Part shown: positions 1 through 8,900 of the stretch, in pieces
Position numbering within the stretch: the stretch's first letter is position 1
Layout: every line of letters starts with the position of its first letter
Origin: Paenibacillaceae bacterium GAS479
Lineage (GTDB): Bacteria > Bacillota > Bacilli > Paenibacillales > Paenibacillaceae
Length of the DNA stretch: 64,000 bases
NCBI GenBank assembly: GCA_900105225.1
Contig: LT629764.1
Location: 3,554,501-3,618,500 of the forward strand
Direction of reading: 5' to 3'
Program-made: the position numbers and the translations under genes
Notes under the pieces: generated by a model
What the model was told of the DNA's origin: nothing
Seen by the model: only the letters and a program-made list of their open reading frames with translations
The model's database searches: none

Positions 1-360
1 ACACCGCTAATGCTTCATACGATCGGCGGCAAGCTGGGCTGGACGCTGTTTGGCATCGTCTGGGGACTGGCCGTCGCAGGTGTTGTGTTCAAATCCTTTT
101 TCGTCAAACGGTTCCTGTTCACCTCGACGATTTTGTACATTCTGATGGGTTGGATGGTCGTGTTTGCCTGGGGCCCCCTCACCGAAAGCCTTGCGCCGAC
201 CGGCTTGACCCTACTAATTGCTGGAGGTCTGAGCTACACGTTTGGGACGATCTTTTACATGTGGCGCAGCTTCCCTTACCATCATGCCGTTTGGCATTTA
301 TTCGTGCTCGCAGGCTCGGTTTTGCATTTCTTTACGATATTGCTATATGTTCTTCCTTAG
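1..360 (+). CDS. Hemolysin III / TrhA family membrane protein, C-terminal part
   Basis: The reading frame is open from the left edge, so the N-terminal half lies outside the window. The visible ~119 residues hold four hydrophobic segments and the family's late signatures: a G-W-T-L-F-G-I-V-W-G start of a helix, L-Y-I-L-M-G-W, G-G-L-S-Y-T-F-G-T-I-F-Y, and the closing H-A-V-W-H-L-F-V-L-A-G-S-V-x-H-F. The His residues of the last motifs are the expected metal ligands of the PAQR/hemolysin III superfamily. In bacteria such proteins are integral membrane proteins linked to membrane energetics and fluidity; haemolysis is mostly a historical label. A bidirectional terminator follows, and the next gene converges on it. 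Confidence 0.85.
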   Translation, partial: TPLMLHTIGGKLGWTLFGIVWGLAVAGVVFKSFFVKRFLFTSTILYILMGWMVVFAWGPLTESLAPTGLTLLIAGGLSYTFGTIFYMWRSFPYHHAVWHLFVLAGSVLHFFTILLYVLP

Positions 361-380
361 AGACATTCGGGATTGTATAC

Positions 381-423
381 AAAAAGACAGCGGATCGAAA
401 TTTCGATCTCCGCTGTCTTTTTT
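381..423. terminator. Bidirectional intrinsic terminator
   Basis: Near-perfect inverted repeat AAAAAGACAGCGGA ... TCCGCTGTCTTTTTT around a short self-complementary loop, with A/T tracts on both sides. It sits between the hemolysin III gene (+) and the NUDIX gene (-) and can serve both. Confidence 0.85.
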
Positions 424-425
424 GA

Positions 426-915
426 TTAGGATTTAACGGTCCAATGATCCAGCCTTGTTAGTTCAACAGTAGAATCATGGTTGTCTTTCAGCCAGTTTAG
501 CGCTTGTATGACTAACGGTGAACTATTGTTTGATGATAAAAGGTTAACGTCGATCCACTCTGATCCAACGGAATCGTTATTGCATATCCATGCAATATCC
601 GGCTTCTCCGCCTGCATACTCCACTTCGTAGTAGATAGCAATGTGATGAATATGCGTTGTTCCGCGCTTTTCTAACCGATAGGGAATGACATAATCAAGA
701 GTACCGAGATTTCGGATGATGTTGATCTCGATCCCTGTTTCTTCTTTGAACTCTCTGTGGAGCGCGTGGGCCAAGGGCTCATTGGTCTCAACGGTTCCAC
801 CTGGAAGGTCAAAGCGGTTCGTATAGGGGCCGCCTTGCTTATGAACTAATAAGATTTTACCCTCATGAATACAAATACCATATACACCAAGATGTCGATG
901 CCAGATTTCCTCCAT
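426..915 (-). pseudogene. NUDIX hydrolase, frameshifted near the C terminus
   Basis: Residues from the ATG at 915 (preceded by GAGGG) encode a NUDIX fold with an intact box, G-G-T-V-E-T-N-E followed by R-E-F-K-E-E-T-G-I, so the catalytic metal-binding part is present. The frame stops at 577-579. The next frame, open to the stop at 426-428, continues with D-S-V-G-S-E-W-I-D-V and a S-P-L-V-I-Q-A-L segment, which is the normal C-terminal pattern of this NUDIX group. The break coincides with a 20-bp palindromic element at 578-597. Deleting 22 nt around it rejoins the frames as G-E-A-G-D-S-V-G-S. Either the gene is disrupted, or a shortened 113-residue protein is made. The substrate cannot be predicted. 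Confidence 0.75.
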
Positions 916-946
916 AGTATCCCTCATTACAGATTACGATTTGGGT

Positions 947-1588
947 TCAAATCATATCAAAATCAATAATTCGCCAGTGATGCCGGATCGCTTGCTCCAA
1001 ACGTTCCTTGTCCTTCTCCCGAAAAAGCTCTGCGATAAGGCGATGTTCGCTATTGACCTGCCTCAGCAAAGTCGCGAGCTTCTCCGTGTCATCGCTGGCA
1101 TAGCTCTGGCGCATGAAGCCGTTTTTGAGCGAGTTAAGCGTATCGATGAGCGGCGTGTTGCCGCATTTGTTCTGATAATACTCGTGAAATTCCGACTGAT
1201 GTGCGTAATAATCAGTAAATTCGTGAGCATCGATATCCTCTTCAATCATATCGACTAAACGCTCCAACTTTTTGAAATCGCGTTCTTCCAGCAAGTCGCA
1301 AGACAGCGTCGCGGCGAGTGCATCAAGCGTGCCGAGCAGAAGCGAGTAATCTTCTTTTTTCTTGCTGTCGAACGCCTTTACCGTGAAGCCGCGTCGCGGC
1401 AAGTAATCGAGTAAGTTATCCGATGAAAGCTGGAAAAGAGCCTCTCGTGTAGGTGTACGGCTAATATCCAGCTTTTTGCATATTTCTGCCTCGTTAATTT
1501 TGGAGCCTGGCTGCAGGCGTCCACTCTGAATGCGCTGAGCAATATATTCATAAACATGATCTTTTAAGGATTGGTATTTGAGCTGCAT
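947..1588 (-). CDS. GntR-family (FadR/FCD type) transcriptional regulator
   Basis: 213 residues. The N-terminal winged helix (about residues 5-70) has the GntR signatures I-Q-S-G-R-L-Q-P-G-S-K-I-N-E and S-R-T-P-T-R-E-A-L. The C-terminal all-helical FCD-type domain (about 75-210) carries the spaced Asp/His residues typical of ligand- and metal-binding FadR relatives. The start ATG has an AAAGGAG site 7 nt upstream. Its own promoter region contains a TGTATACA box and a 24-bp palindrome. TGTATACA sites also precede ornithine aminotransferase and a giant peptidase, so it probably controls amino-acid or peptide catabolism. The ligand is unknown; arginine, ornithine or a related compound is an inference from context. 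Confidence 0.88.
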   Translation of the reverse strand: MQLKYQSLKDHVYEYIAQRIQSGRLQPGSKINEAEICKKLDISRTPTREALFQLSSDNLLDYLPRRGFTVKAFDSKKKEDYSLLLGTLDALAATLSCDLLEERDFKKLERLVDMIEEDIDAHEFTDYYAHQSEFHEYYQNKCGNTPLIDTLNSLKNGFMRQSYASDDTEKLATLLRQVNSEHRLIAELFREKDKERLEQAIRHHWRIIDFDMI

Positions 1589-1635
1589 GCCAAGACTCCT
1601 TTACCGCGTTATTCTACTGGCTGGTTCGATAGCCC

Positions 1636-1659
1636 AATATTGCATGGATATGCAATATT
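1636..1659. promoter_or_regulatory. 24-bp palindrome upstream of gntR (9-bp arms)
   Basis: AATATTGCA - TGGATA - TGCAATATT, with perfect arms and a 6-nt spacer, ending 48 nt before the gntR start codon. A 21-nt core is repeated exactly on the opposite strand at 578-598 inside the NUDIX gene. It could be an autoregulatory operator or a copy of a short dispersed palindrome. Confidence 0.55.
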
Positions 1660-1670
1660 CTGTATACATC
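1655..1670 (-). promoter_or_regulatory. TGTATACA operator-like box before gntR
   Basis: On the minus strand this reads TGTATACAGAATATTGC, sharing the 13-nt string TGTATACAGAATA with the site before rocD (2268-2280). This points to autoregulation by the GntR protein. Confidence 0.55.
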
Positions 1671-1846
1671 TTATCTACCGCCATCATATCACCGTGGTAC
1701 GGCTTCATCAAGTAATTAAATCACCGAAATATGGAAGAAAGACGGGTTATAGCCGTCCAATTTCGGAAGAGTCAGAATATTCGTTGTCGACGGAAATACG
1801 TTATGTTATGATTGCTGGCAAAAGTGCTTATTTTTTTGAGGCAATG

Positions 1847-1863
1847 TGAATATTGTATACAGA
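1847..1863. promoter_or_regulatory. TGTATACA operator-like box in the gntR-rocD interval
   Basis: TGAATATTGTATACAGA; the core GAATATTGTATACA is identical to that of the site at 5864-5879. It lies 450 nt upstream of rocD with no credible gene between, so it may control a leader or non-coding transcript that ends at the terminator at 2226-2255. Confidence 0.5.
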
Positions 1864-2225
1864 TTTCCGAGAAAAAATAACAAAGTTGCCGCAGCCGCGT
1901 GGCGTTCACTATTGAAGCTTTCCACTTTTGGGTCATGCTGGAAGGAATCATCCTGCAGCGAAGCGAATAGGATAGAGCAGCAAGAAGCAGGCTCCACCTG
2001 CGCTTGAAACAGGCTCCAACGGCAACAAGAAGGCAGATTAGTTGAACTAAAGAAACAAGCGAGGAAGCGAATCGAAGCGAACCGAACCGAATCGAAGCGA
2101 ACCGAACCGAATCGGCCTACTGGAGAAGCAACGCGTCCGCCTCTGTAGACGGATTCCCCCCGTTTATAAGGGATAGTAAAGTTCAGCTTGTACAACTGGG
2201 CAATTAGCAACAACAATACAGATCC
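1864..2225. other. Gene-free stretch with a 20-bp direct repeat
   Basis: No convincing coding region on either strand. The minus-strand open frame here is low-complexity (repeated Arg-Phe-Asp-Ser-Val). At 2071-2110 there are two perfect tandem copies of ATCGAAGCGAACCGAACCGA plus a partial unit on each side. I see no T-box or known riboswitch signature. Confidence 0.5.
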
Positions 2226-2255
2226 ACCTGGATGATCGTTGAATCCAGGTTTTTT
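2226..2255 (+). terminator. Intrinsic terminator just upstream of the rocD promoter
   Basis: ACCTGGAT - 9-nt loop - ATCCAGGT followed by TTTTT. It ends 12 nt before the TGTATACA box of rocD, so it would stop a transcript from the 1847 region before rocD. Confidence 0.7.
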
Positions 2256-2267
2256 AACCGAATTATT

Positions 2268-2289
2268 TGTATACAGAATACAATATTCA
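2268..2289. promoter_or_regulatory. Operator-like box before rocD
   Basis: TGTATACA followed by GAATACAATATTCA, i.e. the TGTATACA and ATATTCA half-elements seen at the other sites, here separated by an extra GAATAC-type spacer. It lies 26 nt before the rocD start codon and probably overlaps the promoter. Confidence 0.55.
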
Positions 2290-2314
2290 TAATTATGCAG
2301 ACGGGAGAGGTTTT

Positions 2315-3520
2315 ATGAACTCGGCACATACGATCGAAATTTCCGATAAGTACGCAGCGCATAATTATCATCCTTTGCCAGTTGTTATCGAGGAAGCTGA
2401 GGGAGTATGGGTTAAAAGTCCAGAAGGAAAAAAGTATATGGACTTTCTCAGCGCTTATTCGGCGCTTAACCATGGGCATCGGCATCCCGCACTCATCGCT
2501 GCGCTCAAGGAGCAGGCCGATCGCGTAACTTTGACCTCGCGAGCTTTCCATAGTACTGCGGCAGGAGAATTTTACGAGAAGCTGGCTGCTTATACGGGCA
2601 AAAGTAAAATCATCGCCATGAATACTGGTGCCGAAGCAGTTGAAACCGCTCTCAAAGCAGCGCGGCGCTGGGGTTATCGGGTGAAGAGTGTGCCGGATAA
2701 TGAAGCGGAAATCATCGTCTGCAGCGGTAATTTTCATGGCCGTACTTTGGCGATCACTTCTTTTTCCTCACATGAGGAATACCGCAGCGGGTTCGGACCG
2801 TTTCTGCCTGGCTTCATCATGGTGCCGTATGGCGACTTGGAGGCGATGGAGGCAGCGATAAGCGACCGCACTGCAGCTGTGTTAGTCGAACCGATCCAGG
2901 GCGAGGCCGGCATCGTCCTTCCACCGGAAGGTTATCTTCGCGGCTTACGAGAGCTATGCGATAGGCATCATGTGTTGTTCATCGCTGACGAGATTCAGAC
3001 CGGCTTCGGTAGAACTGGTAAGCCTTTCGCTTGTGATCGCGAAAATGTCACACCGGATTTGTATGTGATGGGGAAAGCTCTCGGAGGCGGTATTTTGCCA
3101 ATCTCCGCAGTGGCCGCTGGCGAAGAGGTGCTCGGACTATTCGAGCCAGGCTCTCACGGCTCCACCTTCGGCGGCAATCCACTCGCCTGCGCGGTCGCTT
3201 CAGCCGCTTTGGATGTGTTGGAGCAGGAGGATCTTGCAGGCCGATCGTTGCGACTTGGTGAGCTCACGATGCAGCGTTTGCGGGAGATGGACAGTCCCAT
3301 CGTCAAAGAAATTCGCGGCAGCGGTTTGTTCATCGGAGTGGAGCTGCACGGCCCGGCGCGTCCTTATTGCGAGCAGCTCATGCAGCTTGGCCTGCTGTGC
3401 AAGGAAACGCATGAAAATACAATCCGCCTCGCGCCGCCGCTGACCATTACGGAGGAAGAGCTGGATTGGGCGCTGGAGCGCCTTCACCTTGTATTAGTCG
3501 GCGCAGCGGTTAGCGAGTAG
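2315..3520 (+). CDS. rocD: Ornithine aminotransferase
   Basis: 401 residues; a class-III PLP aminotransferase converting ornithine plus 2-oxoglutarate to glutamate semialdehyde and glutamate. The start ATG at 2315 follows GGGAGAGG, better than in-frame upstream codons that fall in the operator. Visible motifs: [35 protein letters not shown] and the PLP lysine in V-M-G-K-A-L-G-G-G (about K254). The opening H-N-Y-H-P-L-P-V is typical of ornithine rather than acetylornithine or GABA aminotransferases. Arginase follows on the same strand after a repeat array, so the two form an arginine-to-glutamate route. A GntR-type box precedes it. Confidence 0.93.
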   Translation: MNSAHTIEISDKYAAHNYHPLPVVIEEAEGVWVKSPEGKKYMDFLSAYSALNHGHRHPALIAALKEQADRVTLTSRAFHSTAAGEFYEKLAAYTGKSKIIAMNTGAEAVETALKAARRWGYRVKSVPDNEAEIIVCSGNFHGRTLAITSFSSHEEYRSGFGPFLPGFIMVPYGDLEAMEAAISDRTAAVLVEPIQGEAGIVLPPEGYLRGLRELCDRHHVLFIADEIQTGFGRTGKPFACDRENVTPDLYVMGKALGGGILPISAVAAGEEVLGLFEPGSHGSTFGGNPLACAVASAALDVLEQEDLAGRSLRLGELTMQRLREMDSPIVKEIRGSGLFIGVELHGPARPYCEQLMQLGLLCKETHENTIRLAPPLTITEEELDWALERLHLVLVGAAVSE

Positions 3521-3522
3521 TT

Positions 3523-4470
3523 CAAGTAGCTTTTGCTACTTGAGTGAGCTCGTTCGCGGCGGAGCGTCCGAAGCAAGTAGCTTTTGCTACTTGAGCGAGT
3601 CCGTTCGCGGCCGAGTGGTCGAAGCAAGTAGCTTTTGCTACTTGAGTGAGCTCGTTCGCGGCCACGAGGGCGAAGCAAGTAGCTTATGCTACTTGAATGA
3701 GCTCGTTCATGGGCCGAGTGGGCGAAGCAAGTAGCATTTGCTACTTGAGGTGAGCTCGTTCGCGGCCACGAGGTCGAAGCAAGTAGCTTTTGCTACTTGA
3801 ATGAGCTCGCTCGCGGCCGAGTGGTCGAAGCAAGTAGCTTTTGCTACTTGAGTGAGCTCGTTCATGGGCCGAGTGGGCGAAGCAAGTAGCTTTTGCTACT
3901 TGAATGAGCTCGCTCGCGGCCGAGTGTCCGAAGCAAGTAGCTTATGCTACTTGAGCGAGTCCGTTCGCGGCCACGAGGGCGAAGCAAGTAGCTTATGCTA
4001 CTTGAATGAGCTCGTTCATGGGCCGAGTGGGCGAAGCAAGTAGCATTTGCTACTTGAGGTGAGCTCGTTCGCGGCCACGAGGTCGAAGCAAGTAGCTTTT
4101 GCTACTTGAATGAGCTCGCTCGCGGCGGAGCGTACGAAGCAAGTAGCTTTTGCTACTTGAATGAGCTCGTTCATGGGCCGAGTGGGCGAAGCAAGTAGCT
4201 TTTGCTACTTGAATGAGCTCGCTCGCGGCCGAGTGTCCGAAGCAAGTAGCTTATGCTACTTGAGCGAGTCCGTTCGCGGCCACGAGGGCGAAGCAAGTAG
4301 CTTATGCTACTTGAATGAGCTCGTTCATGGGCCGAGTGGGCGAAGCAAGTAGCATTTGCTACTTGAGGTGAGCTCGTTCGCGGCCACGAGGTCGAAGCAA
4401 GTAGCTTTTGCTACTTGAATGAGCTCGCTCGCGGCGGAGCGTACGAAGCAAGTAGCTTTTGCTACTTGAG
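3523..4470. repeat. 19-copy tandem array of ~51.5-bp hairpin units
   Basis: Each unit contains the palindrome CAAGTAGC(A/T)T(A/T)TGCTACTTGA, then a (A/G)TGAGCTCG(C/T)TC-type spacer and a (CG)AG(T/C)G-rich segment ending in CGAAG. Palindromes start near 3523, 3574, 3626, 3677, 3728, 3780, 3831, 3883, 3934, 3986, 4037, 4089, 4140, 4192, 4243, 4295, 4346, 4398 and 4449. A higher-order repeat of about 309 bp (six units) is visible, with 3850-4158 almost identical to 4159-4467. The array fills the rocD-rocF gap and, if transcribed, gives a string of stable hairpins. Short open frames in it are only the translated repeat. Confidence 0.95.
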
Positions 4471-4619
4471 CGAGCTCGTTCGCGGCCGAGCGGTGTACGG
4501 AGGAGTCAATTTACAGCGAGCAAGATAGCCTCTTTTGTAACTAGAATTGGAATCCCGCTTGTTTAGGTTAGATCGAATCGAGTATAAGCCTAATTCAACT
4601 GATAAAGGGGTAATCCGCT

Positions 4620-5561
4620 ATGTTCAGTCAAGCCGAATCATTCACGAGCCGTCCAGACGCCGCAAAAAAAATCCAGCTCATCCATGCACCATTCTGGCTG
4701 GGCGGAGGAAGGGCCGGAGCCGAGCTCGGCCCGGAAAGCATCATCGAAGCTGGCATGAAACGCCAACTGAAAAGCATGGGCCTTGAGCTCGCTGGAGAGA
4801 CCGTTGTTGATGTGCCGAGACTGGCGGCTGAGCCAGCTCCGGCGATGGCGAAGATGAAGTATCTTCAGGAAGTAATAGAGATGGCAGGTTTGCTAGGCGA
4901 GCAGGTTTACCGCACGGTGGGAGCAGGTCTGTTTCCGCTCATCATGGGTGGCGACCATAGCATCGCGATTGGCACGCTGGCCGGCTTGACCGGACATTAC
5001 GGGAACCTCGGCTTGATCTGGTTCGACGCGCATGGCGACCTCAACACGGAGGAAACGACTCCATCCGGGAACATTCACGGAATGTCGCTTGCTGCTGCTG
5101 TTGGACGGGGTTCTTTTACGCTAAAAGATATTGCTGGCTCAGGACCGTATATCCGCAAAGAAAATGTTGTCATCATCGGTGCCCGCGAACTGGATCTGGG
5201 AGAGAAGGAGTACATTCGCGCAGAAGGAATCACTTGTTTCACGATGCATGAAATTGACCGAATGGGCATCCATGCCGTCATGGAACAGGCGATTGCGATT
5301 GCCGGACGCGGTACAGACGGCGTTCACGTCAGCTTCGACCTCGATTGTCTCGATCCGCTAGAAGCCTGCGGTGTAGGTACACCTGTACCTGGAGGGCTCA
5401 ACTACCGCGAAGCACACTACGCAATGGAGCTGTTGGCAGAAACGGGGCTTGTCACCTCGATGGAGCTCGTCGAAGTCAATCCTTTGCTGGATCAGAACCG
5501 CCGAACGGCTCGGCTGGCCGTGGAGCTGGCTGCATCGCTGCTTGGCAAACGAATTTTGTAA
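4620..5561 (+). CDS. rocF: Arginase
   Basis: 313 residues; a binuclear Mn enzyme hydrolysing arginine to ornithine and urea. The ureohydrolase motifs are complete: G-G-D-H-S-I-A-I-G-T (about residue 110), W-F-D-A-H-G-D-L-N-T (about 134), S-G-N-I-H-G-M, and S-F-D-L-D-C-L-D-P (about 238), followed by the V-E-V-N-P element. Length and the L-G-G-G-R-x-G-A-E-L-G-P N-terminal pattern fit arginase better than agmatinase. The start has AAAGGGG 11 nt upstream. It follows rocD after the hairpin array and ends before a terminator. It feeds RocD with ornithine. Confidence 0.93.
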   Translation: MFSQAESFTSRPDAAKKIQLIHAPFWLGGGRAGAELGPESIIEAGMKRQLKSMGLELAGETVVDVPRLAAEPAPAMAKMKYLQEVIEMAGLLGEQVYRTVGAGLFPLIMGGDHSIAIGTLAGLTGHYGNLGLIWFDAHGDLNTEETTPSGNIHGMSLAAAVGRGSFTLKDIAGSGPYIRKENVVIIGARELDLGEKEYIRAEGITCFTMHEIDRMGIHAVMEQAIAIAGRGTDGVHVSFDLDCLDPLEACGVGTPVPGGLNYREAHYAMELLAETGLVTSMELVEVNPLLDQNRRTARLAVELAASLLGKRIL

Positions 5562-5628
5562 TCCAACTTAATCATCAACTTGATCATCAATTTAATCATC
5601 AATCTAATAACCAACATACAACATGTGC

Positions 5629-5672
5629 AAACCGGGAGCCTACTTTGTTAGAAGCTTTTTCCCGGTTTTTTG
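5629..5672 (+). terminator. Intrinsic terminator after rocF
   Basis: AACCGGGA ... TCCCGGTT followed by TTTT. Just before it (5562-5605) are four short degenerate copies of the 12-mer TTAATCATCAAC. Confidence 0.8.
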
Positions 5673-5829
5673 CTGTCTGCTCACGCAGCTGATTCACGTT
5701 AGCGGGAGGTGTTAGGCTATGTTTTGTAAATATATTCTATGAATAAAGATGCATAATCTCGCGTTATCTCTCTAGATCGCATCATATCGCAGTTTTCAAC
5801 GAACAAGGCTGTGCAGAATTAGTAGTGGA

Positions 5830-5838
5830 TGTTATAAT
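5830..5838 (+). promoter_or_regulatory. Extended -10 promoter for the peptidase gene
   Basis: TGTTATAAT fits the extended -10 form TGnTATAAT. The TGTATACA box at 5864-5879 lies roughly 20-35 nt downstream of the expected start of transcription, a position suited to repression. Confidence 0.45.
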
Positions 5839-5863
5839 CTCTCCCATACAATATACAGTGTTA

Positions 5864-5879
5864 TGAATATTGTATACAT
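5864..5879. promoter_or_regulatory. Operator-like box before the giant peptidase
   Basis: TGAATATTGTATACAT; its core is identical to that of the 1847 site and matches the rocD site on the opposite strand. It is 49 nt upstream of the TTG start. Confidence 0.55.
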
Positions 5880-5927
5880 AGCTAGAATGATAGATTCATT
5901 GCATTCAACTTAGGGAGGAATTGGGTT

Positions 5928-8900
5928 TTGTACATTCAGAAAAAGAGAAAAAAAAGCAAAGCTCTGTTGTCCGCTGCTGTAGCCTTGTCCGTCATCGGAT
6001 CAATCTTGTCACCGGCTGCATATGCAGCCGAATCCACAGCCGCGCCATCTGCGGTGATGTCATCCGCGGCGCTAGAGGCGCTCGCCGCGCAAACGCTTGT
6101 CGGAACACAGCTTAAAGGGGGACAGCCTGGTTATGACGCTTACGGTTATCTAAGTCATCTCACAGGGACGATCGGTTCACGTCCAGCTGGCTCCGCAGAG
6201 GAAGCTGCGGCACGAGACTATATCAAGCTTGAGCTTGAGAACATGGGTTACAGCCCAACAGTTCAAGAGTTTGTGTACAAAATCAAAACCACAGAAGGCA
6301 GAAGCAGCAACGTTATTGCTGTCAAGCATGGCCAGTCTCCACGCACGATTATCGTCGGAGCTCATTATGACAGTGTCAAAGCACCAAGCAAGGGAGCAGA
6401 CGATAACGCGTCTGGCGTTGCAGTCATGCTTGAGTCGGCTAAAGCGATCTCGCAACAAAGCCTGCCTTATACCGTTAAGTTCGTTGCATTCGGCTCTGAA
6501 GAAAACGGCCTGCAAGGCTCCAAAGCCTATGTAGCCGCTATGACGGAGGAAGAGAAAAATAATACCGTCGCTATGATCAATCTGGACAGCCTTGCAGCAG
6601 GCGACAACATGTATGTTTATGGCAACGAGGGTGACGCTGGCTTCGTACGCAACCAGGCGCTCGCCATTGCGCAGAGGCTGGGACTGAACGTGCAGACGCA
6701 GCAAGGAGTCAATCCAGATTTCCCGGCGGGAACAACGGGCGACTGGAGCGATCATGCTCCTTTTAAAGCTGCTGGAATTCCTTACGGTTATCTAGAAGCG
6801 ACCAATTGGAGCCTTGGTGACAAGGATGGTTATACCCAGACGGAAAAAGACGGGGCAATCTGGCATACGGGCAAGGACAGCCTGGAGTATTTGCAGGCCA
6901 ACTATCCGGGACGCGTTGATGAGCGGCTGAGCACCTTCAGTTCTGTTCTGACGACGCTGCTGCAAGAGATCAAAGAGCCTGGTAAAGTGCTGCTTCTCAG
7001 CAACGACAAGGCTTCACTTACCGAAAAACGTACCATTGCAGTCGAGTTTACGATTCCACCTAGAAGCACGGTAACGGATGACACATACCTCAACTGGACC
7101 TACGGCGGCAAGCCGTTATCCGATTGGAAACAGCGTGACTCCAAAGCGAAGGAAACCGATAAAGCGTTCATTTACCTGGATGGCAAACCAGTCATCGCAA
7201 ATGGGAAAGTGACAGCGAACATCGTGTTCGACCTGGCCTATGGCACGAAGGATCTGTCACCGAGAACAATCCGTGTGGACTATCCGAAGCTGCTTGGCAC
7301 GAACGAGCTGATGGTGACGGACAAAAAAGGCAATCGCCTCGCTTCCGCGCCGATCAAGCTGAACGTGTACGATTCTTTCCGCTCGTATGACGAGATTCGT
7401 CCTGAGATTGACCGCATTACGGCGGAAGCGAAGCAGGATCGTTACATCGAGACGAGCGTACTTGGCAAATCGGTGCAAGGCCGCGACATCAACTTCACCA
7501 TTTTGGCGAAGGACAAAGCGTCCGTTGACCAGTATGTGAATGAGACGCTGCCAGCAATGATCAATGATCCAGCTGGACTGCAGGCCAAAATCCGTAACGG
7601 TCAATTGAGCGGATACAAAGTGCCGATCTGGATCAACAATATCCATCCGGACGAGACGCCGGGTGTCGATTCGATTCTGAACTTCTTTGAAGAGATGACG
7701 AAGAAGGACACGATCGAATACAACACAACCGACAAAAACGGTATCACTCAGAAGGTAACCATCAACATCAGCGAAGCGCTGGATAATGTTATTTTCCTGA
7801 TGAATTTCACACAAAATCCAGATGGCCGCTACAATAATGACCGTGCCAATGCGAACGGCTTCGACCTGAACCGTGACAACTCCTACCAGACGCAGCCGGA
7901 GACGAAAATTGTCACCCAGGAAATTGCTAAATGGTCGCCGCTGTCGTTCCTTGACTTGCACGGCTTTGTCGGTGAGTTCCTGATTGAGCCTTGCACACCG
8001 CCGCATGATCCCAACATCGACTACGATCTGCTGATCGACAACATGGTGGAGCAGGCGCATGCGATGGGACGCGCAGCTGTAGCGAATACTTACTACGATA
8101 AGTACCACATTCCTTATGTGGAAGCGAAGGCGACAGCGAATGATCCAAGCTACAAACCGATTGGTTATGACAAAGGATGGGACGATGCTTCCCCGGCCTA
8201 TACGGCGGTATATGCGATGCATCAAGGCGCACTTGGCCATACCATCGAGATTCCTGAGCTGAACGAGGAATCGACAACAGCGCTGCTGTACACGCTGCTG
8301 GCTTCTACCGATTATGTGATCAAGAACAAGCAGAAGTTGTTCCTGAACCAGCTCGAAGTATACGAGCGCGGCATCAACAACGTAGACAGCCCGGCCGTCG
8401 ACAAGTATTTGGTCAATGCTAAAAATGAAGAAATCGGACGTCCGCGTCCGGATGGCAAGAGCTTTTTCCCGGATTATTATGTTCTTCCTGTAGATGCATC
8501 GGTTCAAAAGAACGCACTGGAAGCCGCCAATATGGTGAACTACCTGCTCCGCAATGGGGTAAAGGTAGAGAAATCGAATCGCGCGGTGACGGTGGATGGA
8601 GTCACTTATCCAGCAGGCACTTATATCGTTCCTATGACGCAAGCGAAACGCAGCTTCGCCAACCTGGTGCTCTATGATGGCATCAATGTATCGGACTTCG
8701 ACGAAATGTATGCGGATATTGTGCAAAGCTTCTCTTATATGAGAGGATTCGACCGCTACACGGTATATGCAAAAGGAGCCTTCTCCGGCGCCACGGCTCC
8801 GGTAAGCTCGGCAGAGAAACCGACTAGCGCCGTATCAGGCTCGGCGACGCATTATGTAATCCGCAGTACGAACAATGACGCGGTGCGCGCGGTGAATGAA

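Noticed and set aside
372-381. TGTATAC-type string (ATTGTATACA) after the hemolysin III gene as another GntR operator
   Set aside because: It lies downstream of a gene beside a terminator, with no promoter or ATATTCA element.
1806-2216. Minus-strand open frame of 136 codons upstream of rocD
   Set aside because: Low-complexity Arg-Phe-Asp-Ser-Val repeats from the 20-bp direct repeat, no ribosome site, overlaps an operator.
1864-2225. T-box or amino-acid riboswitch in the rocD leader
   Set aside because: No T-box sequence (GGTGGnACCGCG) or other recognisable aptamer; only a terminator is clear.
3540-4352. Short plus-strand frames encoding 17-residue repeats (S-E-L-V-R-G ... A-S-S-F-C-Y-L) in the hairpin array
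   Set aside because: They are only the translated ~51-bp DNA repeat, lack ribosome sites, and the alternation of 51- and 52-nt units breaks the frame.
3523-4470. CRISPR array
   Set aside because: Repeats with 51-52-nt period are contiguous and the 'spacers' are themselves near-identical; no cas gene is present.
7257-8726. Long minus-strand open frame of 489 codons inside the peptidase gene
   Set aside because: It is antisense to conserved M14 coding sequence, has no family features and reflects high-GC third positions.
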